Origin: Eubacterium sp.
GTDB lineage: Bacteria; Bacillota; Clostridia; Lachnospirales; Lachnospiraceae
Assembly: GCA_024681495.1 (NCBI GenBank)
Contig: JAILAS010000168.1
Location: 1-5,267, forward strand
Direction: 5' to 3'
DNA length: 5,267 bases
Shown one piece after another: positions 1 to 4,789 of the stretch. Position numbers and translations under genes: made by a program. The stretch's first letter is position 1, and each line of letters opens with the position of its first letter. A model generated the notes under the pieces. That model searched no databases. It had not been told where the DNA came from and saw nothing but the letters and a program-made list of their open reading frames with translations.

Positions 1-476
1 CTGACGACGGGGGAGAGAATCTGGACGCGCGTGTCCTCGCCCAGGCCCATCACGATGTCGACCATCTGGTCCACAGACTGCCTGGCGATCTCCTTCCCGC
101 AGTTGGGACAATGCGGCGTGCCGATTCTGGCGTACAGGAGCCTGAAGTAGTCGTAGATCTCGGTCACCGTGCCCACGGTCGAGCGCGGGTTGTGATTCGT
201 CGACTTCTGGTCTATGGAGATGGACGGCGACAGCCCCTCGATGCTCTCGACGTTCGGCTTCTCCATCCTCCCCAGAAACATGCGCGCGTAAGAAGACAGA
301 GACTCCATGTAGCGTCTCTGCCCCTCAGCGTATATGGTGTCGAAGGCCAGGGAAGACTTTCCCGAGCCGGAAAGCCCCGTAAGAACTGTAAGTTCATCAC
401 GGGGTATATCCACACTTATGTTTTTCAGGTTGTGTTCCTTCGCTCCGCGGATGCGGATAAAATCTCTGGCTTTCAT
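1..476 (-). CDS. uvrA: UvrABC excinuclease subunit A, N-terminal part (cut by window edge)
   Basis: UvrA is the damage-sensing ABC-type ATPase of nucleotide excision repair. It dimerises, loads UvrB at lesions and acts in the cytoplasm on DNA. The visible 158 residues show the family's start (FIRIRGAKEHNLKN, residues 6-19), the Walker A loop GLSGSGKS at 34-41, the block FDTIYAEGQRRYMESLSSYARMF at about 45-67 (only its ends need matching), SIDQKSTNHNPRSTVGTVTE near 87-106, and a zinc-module CPNCG at 123-127. The rest of this roughly 940-residue protein lies beyond base 1. The ATG at 474-476 is preceded by TAAGGAC (488-494), 11 bases upstream, which lies inside the 3' end of the small upstream gene; eight bases separate that gene's stop from this start, so translational coupling is likely. 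Identity is certain from the motifs; no frame break is seen. Confidence 0.97.
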   Translation of the reverse strand, partial: MKARDFIRIRGAKEHNLKNISVDIPRDELTVLTGLSGSGKSSLAFDTIYAEGQRRYMESLSSYARMFLGRMEKPNVESIEGLSPSISIDQKSTNHNPRSTVGTVTEIYDYFRLLYARIGTPHCPNCGKEIARQSVDQMVDIVMGLGEDTRVQILSPVV

Positions 477-484
477 TTAAAAAA

Positions 485-601
485 TCAGTCCTTACTCCAT
501 GATATGATTCCCAGAACCCCCACTGCGATCCAAAGTGCGCCCGCTACAATAGATAAAATACTGCTCGTAAGCTTCATTGCACCGTTTCCTTGCGTAAGCA
601 T
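485..601 (-). CDS. Small single-pass membrane peptide, 38 aa, upstream of uvrA
   Basis: I do not recognise this gene. It encodes 38 residues starting MLTQGNGAMK and ending ISWSKD, with a TGA stop at 485-487. Residues 13-34 are almost wholly hydrophobic (SILSIVAGALWIAVGVLGII), flanked by a Lys at 10 and a Lys-Asp end, which suggests one transmembrane helix. Support for translation is good: TAAGGAGG at 610-617 stands 8 bases from the ATG at 599-601, and a promoter lies just upstream. A second in-frame ATG (codon 9) lacks a comparable ribosome site. The stop is eight bases before uvrA, and the uvrA ribosome site lies within its last codons, so the two genes are probably one transcript with coupled translation. 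It could be a regulatory leader peptide, a small membrane protein or a hydrophobic toxin; the sequence does not decide. Confidence 0.72.
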   Translation of the reverse strand: MLTQGNGAMKLTSSILSIVAGALWIAVGVLGIISWSKD

Positions 602-633
602 AATAAATACCTCCTTAAGACAGTCACTTATCT

Positions 634-649
634 GTTATCACATTATAAC
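634..649. promoter_or_regulatory. GTTAT-N6-ATAAC palindrome over the -10 of the small gene/uvrA promoter
   Basis: A perfect 5-bp inverted repeat (GTTAT at 634-638, ATAAC at 645-649) encloses the -10 hexamer at 642-647. A protein bound here would block the promoter, so it is a candidate operator. It does not match the Gram-positive LexA box GAAC-N4-GTTC. The arms are short and AT-rich, so chance occurrence is possible. Confidence 0.35.
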
Positions 650-670
650 CTTTATCGGCGAAAACTCCAA
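642..670 (-). promoter_or_regulatory. Sigma-A-like promoter for small membrane gene and uvrA
   Basis: Reading the minus strand, TTGGAG (665-670) is followed after exactly 17 bases by a consensus TATAAT (642-647). The -35 matches TTGACA at only three positions; the -10 is perfect. Transcription would start near 635, giving a leader of about 34 bases before the ATG at 601. The -35 begins only two bases beyond the T-run of the preceding terminator, marking a tight boundary between two transcription units. Confidence 0.7.
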
Positions 671-672
671 CC

Positions 673-699
673 AAAAAATGAGGGGCGCGCGGCCCCTCA
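673..699 (-). terminator. Rho-independent terminator of the flavoprotein operon
   Basis: On the minus strand an 8-bp perfect stem (TGAGGGGC at 679-686 pairing with GCCCCTCA at 692-699) with a 5-base loop is followed directly by six T residues (673-678 read in reverse). It lies 26 bases past the TAG stop of the flavoprotein gene. There is no T-run on the other side, so it acts only on minus-strand transcripts. It ends the unit that starts at 4569. Confidence 0.88.
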
Positions 700-725
700 C
701 TGTTAGTCAAGATTCGGGCGCCGGA

Positions 726-2213
726 CTATTTGCCCAGCTCCTCGCCGGCGATGTACCCCGACGCATACGCCCACGACATGTCGTTAAGCACCTGCTTCTT
801 TACGCCGTCGGCGACAATGTGCCTGCCCGAGGCGAAATCGCCCGTCACGTACAGCCCGTCGATGAGGCTCACCTCGTCGGCCGCGTACGCCTGCATGTGC
901 CTGTTCACCCTGACTCCGCCGAACGCGCCGTCCGTGGAGAGCATTCCGCCCACGGCGAAGAACGGACCCTCGGAAAGGGGCACCATGGTGGAGGCGTCGC
1001 GGAAGAAGTCCGAGTCGACCCCCTTCGCGCAGCATTCATTATAGGAAGAAACGGTCTTAACCAGCTCGGCCTCGTCGAGCCCCAGCCGGCGCGCAATGCC
1101 CTCGATGGTATCCGATACGGCCGCCTCCTTCGGGTTCTTCTCCGCGCCCTTCTCGAACCATCCCTTCACGACGTCGTACTCGGGGAGGGGCGGGAGGCCG
1201 AAGAGATCGAAGTCCCCCTCCACCTTGTTGTCGCGCGACGATTCGATGAGGTCCTCGAGCATGTTCTTAGAGAATATGAAGTAGCTCTTGCCCTCGGGCT
1301 GCTGCAGAAGGACGTGACCCGTGTCGAACGGATCCATCCTGGGGACCATGGGCTCTGCCACGAATCTCCTGCCCAGGAGGTTCACCAGAATCGGGCTCGG
1401 GCTCTTGCAGAGCGTGTCGAGGTCCGAGTGATCGCCGAAGTAGCAGATGGGACCCATTATCCTGAGGCAGAAGCTGTCCCAGTCGATGAACGCGCCGACC
1501 TTCTCGGCGATTGCGAGTCCGTCGCCCATGTAGGCCGGGTTCTGGTGCGCATTCTTCTCGACCTGCGCCTTCGTAAACCCGGGAAGCACCTTGTTTACCA
1601 CGTCCTCATTCTTAATCCAGCTGCTCATGGCGATGAGGCACTTGTCGCAGCGGAAGGTCACTTCGCCGTTGGGTGTGTCGGCGACCACGCCGACAATCCG
1701 TCCGTCCTCCACTATGGCGTCCTTCGCCGCGTGCTCGGTGAGCATCTCCACTCCCAGCTCCTCGCCGTACCTCTTCATCGTCTCCACAACGAACCTGCCG
1801 GAACCGTTGTGAAACACGTCGATCTGCGGGCAGACCTGTCCGTTCACCGGGATGTCGAAGACGTAGGGCCTGGGCTCATACTTCTCCATCACCTCGGGGA
1901 GCTCGTGCTCGCTGTACCAGTCGAAGAACCTGCCCGTGGCGTAGATTGCGTCGTGAACGAGGCCGGCATCGAGCTTCCAGAGCGTCTCATCCATGCCCTT
2001 GCGCATGAAATCGATGGACTGATCCGGGATGTTCCTCTCCTTCTGCCACCTGCTGCCGAATATCCTCTGTGTGGATGCGAACAGCATGCCTCCCCCGAGG
2101 AACTTCGCCTTCTCGAGGACCGTAACCTTCTTTCCGGCCTCGGCCGCCTTCACGGCAGCAATGAGTCCCGAGCCTCCTCCGCCCAGAACCAAAACGTCAC
2201 AACTTTTTTCCAT
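726..2213 (-). CDS. FAD-dependent oxidoreductase, FAD_binding_2 (fumarate reductase/KstD-like) family
   Basis: A 495-residue soluble flavoprotein without signal peptide or heme motifs. The N-terminus has the Rossmann FAD site GGGGSG (11-16) with an acidic Glu34 ending strand 2 (VTVLEK), followed by GG at 40-42. A GRRFVAE segment (281-287) and a nearby Arg292 resemble the GxRFVNE...R region that carries the catalytic Arg in flavocytochrome c fumarate reductases. The C-terminal FAD block is present as GGMLSTDG (422-429), DGLYVTGDFASG (452-463) and YASGYIAGE (483-491). Family enzymes reduce activated C=C bonds or dehydrogenate ketosteroids. The usual ATGG is AMSS here (195-198), and the fumarate-enzyme NRLGG stretch is absent, so fumarate is an unlikely substrate. 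The ATG has TAAGGAG (2220-2226) six bases upstream. It is the last gene before the terminator at 673-699 and probably shares the SnoaL-like genes' transcript. Substrate and electron donor are unknown. Confidence 0.9.
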   Translation of the reverse strand: MEKSCDVLVLGGGGSGLIAAVKAAEAGKKVTVLEKAKFLGGGMLFASTQRIFGSRWQKERNIPDQSIDFMRKGMDETLWKLDAGLVHDAIYATGRFFDWYSEHELPEVMEKYEPRPYVFDIPVNGQVCPQIDVFHNGSGRFVVETMKRYGEELGVEMLTEHAAKDAIVEDGRIVGVVADTPNGEVTFRCDKCLIAMSSWIKNEDVVNKVLPGFTKAQVEKNAHQNPAYMGDGLAIAEKVGAFIDWDSFCLRIMGPICYFGDHSDLDTLCKSPSPILVNLLGRRFVAEPMVPRMDPFDTGHVLLQQPEGKSYFIFSKNMLEDLIESSRDNKVEGDFDLFGLPPLPEYDVVKGWFEKGAEKNPKEAAVSDTIEGIARRLGLDEAELVKTVSSYNECCAKGVDSDFFRDASTMVPLSEGPFFAVGGMLSTDGAFGGVRVNRHMQAYAADEVSLIDGLYVTGDFASGRHIVADGVKKQVLNDMSWAYASGYIAGEELGK

Positions 2214-2263
2214 GTCTTTCTCCTTAATGTATGTACCTTTTATACCCCATCGTAAAGCAGATT

Positions 2264-2287
2264 ATCCCCCACTCATTCGTGGGGGAT
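2264..2287 (-). other. Intercistronic hairpin without U-tract
   Basis: A 9-bp perfect inverted repeat (ATCCCCCAC at 2264-2272, GTGGGGGAT at 2279-2287) with a 6-base loop lies between the third SnoaL-like gene and the flavoprotein gene, 13 bases past the former's stop. The minus-strand transcript continues AATCTGC, with no U-run, so it is not a standard terminator. It may protect a 3' end, act as a processing site, or give partial termination that lowers flavoprotein expression. Confidence 0.6.
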
Positions 2288-2300
2288 TTCTGCGAAAATA

Positions 2301-3047
2301 TCATTTTTTATCGACGAACGGCGTGTATGTGTTGTCGTTGTCTAAGGTGTCGTACGGCTCCGGCCAGGGCACCGTATCCTGAGGCTGCTGCAGTATCGAA
2401 TACTGGTTGTGCAGCGGGCCGGGGTCCGTAATGGGCGGCAATCCCAGCGTGGGCGGCATCATCTCCTCCACCTCGGGGGCGGTCAAACGCGCATAGTCCT
2501 CTGCTGCCCAGTTGAACATGTCGAGCTTGGTCAGTATGTCGGGGCAAACCTGCTCGTGGAGGTATACCCACTTGCCGTCCTCGAGGACGAAGTCGGAGCC
2601 GTAACGCTCCCAGAGGACGTTGCAATACTTCTCCTTCTCGGGCGTCAGGCAGGAATGAATCATGCCCGGCGTGATGAACGATCCCCTCGCGCTCTGACCG
2701 TCGGATGCCACCTCGATGACGTCCGTGAGCAGCGTGTGGACCGAGGCCTCCATAAGGGGCCTGGGATCCTTGCCCGTGGTCTCGGGATAAATCTCCCTCA
2801 TCTCGATTGCATTTTCCATCGCCATCTTATCATAGTCCGCCACGGAGCCGAACCAAACCTGGTCGAATCCCCTCATCCTTCCGAATGCGTGCGCCCAGGA
2901 GCAATCGTCCGAGCGCGACCAGATGTTGGCCCACTCTCCGGAGGCGTCCGCACGACCGTGCAGATAGGTGTGGCGCGCCTTGACGTTCTCCACCTCCTGG
3001 CTGGCGGCGGCGTTTCTTATGCGTTCATGTAAGCTGAGTTCACTCAT
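2301..3047 (-). CDS. NTF2/SnoaL-like protein, third of three paralogs
   Basis: A 248-residue cytosolic protein of the nuclear transport factor 2/SnoaL-like superfamily, whose members include dehydratases (BaiE), isomerases, cyclases and non-catalytic subunits. An N-terminal helix (EVENVKARHTYLHG, 18-31) is followed by the strand VIEVASDGQSARGSF (110-124), the strand-turn-strand YGSDFVLEDGKWVYLHE (149-165), a Pro-rich stretch (198-212), and the tail WPEPYDTLDNDNTY (228-241) shared with its two neighbours. It is the most diverged of the three: DFVLEDGKWVYLH replaces DFVKEGDxWKIWHL. His26 stands where BaiE has its catalytic Tyr by hand alignment, and His104 sits at the common SnoaL histidine position. 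Its ATG overlaps the upstream TGA as ATGA (3044-3047), with GGAGGA (3055-3060) seven bases upstream, so translation is coupled. At 248 residues it is much longer than BaiE (about 166). Function is not assignable. Confidence 0.85.
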   Translation of the reverse strand: MSELSLHERIRNAAASQEVENVKARHTYLHGRADASGEWANIWSRSDDCSWAHAFGRMRGFDQVWFGSVADYDKMAMENAIEMREIYPETTGKDPRPLMEASVHTLLTDVIEVASDGQSARGSFITPGMIHSCLTPEKEKYCNVLWERYGSDFVLEDGKWVYLHEQVCPDILTKLDMFNWAAEDYARLTAPEVEEMMPPTLGLPPITDPGPLHNQYSILQQPQDTVPWPEPYDTLDNDNTYTPFVDKK

Positions 3048-3829
3048 TTCCAGTTCCTCCCCTCTTTGGAATTCAAGCCGTAGTCTTTCGGAGGCTTATA
3101 ACCCTCGGGGCCGTAGCTTATGTCGTCGGACCAGGTGTCGTAGGGCTCGGGCATGGGGGGATAGTTGTCCCACCAGTTGAAGTCCGTGTTGTGCACCAGC
3201 TCCTTTATCGTGGGCTCGCCAAACTCGACGTCCACGGGATTGGTCTCGTAATTATGGTAGATTTCCTGCTTCGAATAGTCCTCTCCGGCTTCGGAGACCA
3301 GGTCTGTGGAGTCAACCAGATGCCAGATCTTCCACGAATCTCCCTCCTTGACGAAGTCGTACGCCACCTTGCCGGGCATCCAGAGCGCCTTTCCGGTGCC
3401 GTCCGGCTGAGCCGTCGTCTCCTGCGCAATGCTGTAGAAAAGGGCCTTCGCCGTCTTACCGTCGCCGGCTATCTCCACGAGTCCGGTGGATACGGGATGG
3501 TTCACCAGGCAGCCGATGTGGAGGTTTTCGTCGCTCTCCGCGATGGCCGGATGGGCGGCCGATATATCCTTAAGCTGCCTCCTCCTCTCGTCGAGATGGT
3601 GGTTTACATAATAATCCTCTATGGCGTCCATGCCGACGTAGTAGCCGGTATTTCTGCCAAAGGATGCGCTCTTCTTATGCTCTTCCCCGCTGACCCAGAG
3701 GTCCTCGAGTTCTTCCTTTCGCATTTCATTGGCCATGTAGTAGACCCTCTTATATGCGACCTTCTTTATCTCCTCCATGTCCCAGACGCGGGTCATGAGC
3801 TCTTCATCTGTATATTCTCTGGTGTTCAC
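3044..3829 (-). CDS. NTF2/SnoaL-like protein, second of three paralogs (GTG start)
   Basis: A 261-residue member of the SnoaL-like/NTF2 superfamily, cytosolic, no signal peptide. The N-terminal helix (MEEIKKVAYKRVYYM, 18-32) leads to HPVSTGLVEIAGDGKTAKALFYS (only 111-117 and 117-133 matter as two strands) and then DFVKEGDSWKIWHL (158-171), nearly identical to the first paralog. The tail MPEPYDTWSDDISYGP (226-241) continues into a basic, Lys/Pro-rich end (242-261) not seen in the others. His111 occupies the usual SnoaL strand histidine position; the BaiE Tyr30 position appears to be Arg28. Translation begins at GTG (3827-3829): no in-frame ATG lies between it and the upstream stop, and AAGGGGG (3836-3842) is six bases away, overlapping that stop. 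It overlaps the next gene by ATGA. It likely works with its paralogs; the reaction is unknown. Confidence 0.87.
   Translation of the reverse strand: MNTREYTDEELMTRVWDMEEIKKVAYKRVYYMANEMRKEELEDLWVSGEEHKKSASFGRNTGYYVGMDAIEDYYVNHHLDERRRQLKDISAAHPAIAESDENLHIGCLVNHPVSTGLVEIAGDGKTAKALFYSIAQETTAQPDGTGKALWMPGKVAYDFVKEGDSWKIWHLVDSTDLVSEAGEDYSKQEIYHNYETNPVDVEFGEPTIKELVHNTDFNWWDNYPPMPEPYDTWSDDISYGPEGYKPPKDYGLNSKEGRNWK
3317..3358 (-). repeat. 42-bp direct repeat, copy in second SnoaL-like gene
   Basis: This segment encodes DFVKEGDSWKIWHL and matches 4069-4110 in the first paralog at 36 of 42 bases by hand count, with 18 consecutive identical bases at one end. The rest of the two genes is far less similar. 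It is either a strongly constrained motif with shared codon choice or a remnant of duplication or gene conversion. Confidence 0.6.
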
Positions 3830-3835
3830 TTCAAT

Positions 3836-3843
3836 CCCCCTTA
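3836..3843 (-). promoter_or_regulatory. Ribosome site overlapping a stop codon, supports GTG start
   Basis: On the minus strand the TAA stop of the first SnoaL-like gene (3841-3843) runs straight into GGGGG (3836-3840), forming TAAGGGGG six bases before the GTG at 3827-3829. The terminating ribosome therefore sits on the next gene's ribosome site, which fits coupled re-initiation and justifies the GTG start. Confidence 0.6.
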
Positions 3844-4569
3844 CAATGCGTAGCTGAAGGTATCCCCGAAGGTGCCGTAGGGCTCGGGAATCCTGGGCGT
3901 AACAGTCAGCTTCCTCGTGGGAGAATAATACTCCCTGATCGTCTTTTCCTCAGTGTACCCGGGATACTTAAACTCCCCGAGCTCGGCAAATTCGGGCAGA
4001 TCCGGATACGGTGTAACGGGCTTGCCCCAGCTCTGTCCGCAGATGGAGTCCACGTCGTTTACGTATAGCAGATGCCAGATCTTCCAGTCGTCACCCTCCT
4101 TCACGAAGTCAACGGCGAAATATCCCCATGTCCAGTAGGAAACGGGGCCGGCAGTCTCCACCTCGTTATACGCGCCCTGGCAGTGCCACAGGCCCTTGGC
4201 GCTCTCACCGTCTTCGGCGATTTCTATGACCGGGCAGGCGAGCGGGCGCACCTTGAACGGTCCCACTCCGTAGAGCTCCTCGTCGCTCAGGTTACCGAGC
4301 TGCTCGGGGAACTTCTTCTGAAGAATCTTTCCGACCACAGCCGTCCTCTCGGACTCAGCCTCATAATAGGAAGCAATGACTTCCCTGCCCCTGTAGCAGC
4401 CGTCGTTGAATCCCAGATACACATCGTCTTTTTCCTTAGACCAGAAGGCACCGAAAATCTCGGCTTCCCTGTTCAATATCACGCAGTTGGCGTACTTACC
4501 CATAAGGTTCTTAATCTGCCTCTGGTCTTCCCAGCGGACGATAAGCTCCTCGGTGGAAAAACTTCCCAT
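3841..4569 (-). CDS. NTF2/SnoaL-like protein, first of three paralogs (BaiE-like N-terminus)
   Basis: A 242-residue cytosolic SnoaL-like/NTF2 superfamily protein and the first gene of the minus-strand operon. Residues 19-29 (IKNLMGKYANC) match the BaiE pattern IKELKGKYFRC closely, with Tyr26 at the position of the BaiE catalytic Tyr30; the BaiE Asp35 position is Ile31. PVIEIAEDGESAKGLWH (113-129) and WGYFAVDFVKEGDDWKIWHL (148-167) form the core sheet. A C-terminal extension ends in IPEPYGTFGDTFSY (227-240), the tail motif common to all three paralogs. The usual SnoaL strand His is Arg108 here. The protein is longer than BaiE (about 166 residues), due to the insert at 72-106 and the tail after 170. 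The ATG at 4567-4569 has AAGGAG upstream with an 11-base spacer, rather long. A promoter lies at 4614-4643. Possible roles are dehydratase, isomerase or binding subunit. Confidence 0.88.
   Translation of the reverse strand: MGSFSTEELIVRWEDQRQIKNLMGKYANCVILNREAEIFGAFWSKEKDDVYLGFNDGCYRGREVIASYYEAESERTAVVGKILQKKFPEQLGNLSDEELYGVGPFKVRPLACPVIEIAEDGESAKGLWHCQGAYNEVETAGPVSYWTWGYFAVDFVKEGDDWKIWHLLYVNDVDSICGQSWGKPVTPYPDLPEFAELGEFKYPGYTEEKTIREYYSPTRKLTVTPRIPEPYGTFGDTFSYAL
4069..4110 (-). repeat. 42-bp direct repeat, copy in first SnoaL-like gene
   Basis: Partner of 3317-3358, encoding DFVKEGDDWKIWHL; six mismatches in 42 bases. The corresponding segment of the third paralog (about 2556-2594) has diverged and retains only the last bases encoding DFV. 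Confidence 0.6.
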
Positions 4570-4613
4570 AAAACATACATCTCCTTTCCGGAATCAACTC
4601 TTCCGTCCACCCA

Positions 4614-4643
4614 AGTATATCAACCCCAAAACGCCGTAAACAA
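4614..4643 (-). promoter_or_regulatory. Extended -10 promoter of the SnoaL/flavoprotein operon
   Basis: On the minus strand, TATACT (4614-4619) is directly preceded by TGA, an extended -10 element, with a weak TTGTTT (4638-4643) as -35 at 18 bases. Start would be near 4607, leaving a leader of about 38 bases. A CCCAAAA half-site (4625-4631) lies between -35 and -10, so a bound regulator could repress. The poor -35 suggests dependence on an activator. Confidence 0.55.
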
Positions 4644-4672
4644 CAGGTTTTTTCAGATTTGGGCAAACGCAC

Positions 4673-4688
4673 AACGAGCCCCCTCGTT
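4673..4688. promoter_or_regulatory. AACGAG-CCCC-CTCGTT palindrome in divergent promoter region
   Basis: A perfect 6-bp inverted repeat (AACGAG at 4673-4678, CTCGTT at 4683-4688) around four C residues, abutting the TTTTGGG arm of the next palindrome. It lies outside both predicted transcripts, so a DNA-binding role is more plausible than an RNA hairpin. Its partner protein is unknown. Confidence 0.4.
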
Positions 4689-4707
4689 TTGGGTCAAATG
4701 CCCAAAA
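4687..4707. promoter_or_regulatory. Candidate operator TTTTGGG-N7-CCCAAAA between divergent genes
   Basis: Perfect 7-bp arms (4687-4693 and 4701-4707) separated by seven bases. Further half-sites lie at 4657-4663 (ATTTGGG) and 4625-4631 (CCCAAAA). The palindrome is centred about 59 bases upstream of the predicted start of the plus-strand gene, a typical activator position, and about 90 bases upstream of the minus-strand start. This layout suits a LysR-, TetR- or AraC-type regulator; which one cannot be told from the site. Confidence 0.55.
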
Positions 4708-4720
4708 TTTTATTCGCCGT

Positions 4721-4749
4721 TTGAACTGTCATTGCGGCGGTGCTAACAT
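4721..4749 (+). promoter_or_regulatory. Extended -10 promoter of the OYE-type reductase gene
   Basis: TTGAAC (4721-4726) and TAACAT (4744-4749) are 17 bases apart, and TGC immediately before the -10 gives an extended -10 motif. Both hexamers match consensus at four of six positions. Start near 4756 leaves a short leader of about 34 bases with the ribosome site at 4778-4782. Confidence 0.62.
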
Positions 4750-4789
4750 GATAGTCGAAATCAATTCTTTTTTAAAAGGGAGTATGTTC

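Noticed and set aside
726..2213. Calling the flavoprotein a fumarate reductase or 3-ketosteroid dehydrogenase by name.
   Set aside because: Only superfamily-level motifs are visible, and several substrate-site positions differ, so a specific name is not supported.
111..2255. A 714-codon plus-strand open frame spanning the uvrA start, the small gene, the terminator/promoter region and the whole flavoprotein gene.
   Set aside because: It is antisense to two clearly recognisable genes and runs through a promoter and terminator. Its product is rich in Arg, His, Val and Leu with no domain. It arises from the codon bias of the opposite strand.
2239..2268. Possible separate promoter for the flavoprotein gene (TATAAA at 2239-2244, minus strand).
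   Set aside because: The -35 position at 17 bases reads GGATAA, and it falls inside the hairpin stem; there is no extended -10. Read-through from the upstream genes is simpler.
2409..3032. A 207-codon plus-strand open frame opposite the third SnoaL-like gene.
   Set aside because: No ribosome site or recognisable domain; exact mirror of a gene with motif, start and overlap evidence.
2301..4569. Calling any of the three NTF2-fold proteins BaiE (bile acid 7-alpha-dehydratase).
   Set aside because: Lengths are about 80-95 residues greater, the Asp35 equivalent is missing and the other bai genes are not seen; only the fold-level similarity holds.
4673..4690. AACGAG stem followed by TTTT as a plus-strand terminator.
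   Set aside because: The stem has only 6 bp, the T-run is four bases, and no plus-strand gene lies upstream; a DNA-binding site is more likely.
4072..4746. A 224-codon plus-strand open frame opposite the first SnoaL-like gene, reaching into the divergent promoter region.
   Set aside because: It runs antisense through a supported gene and through both promoters, with no family motif.
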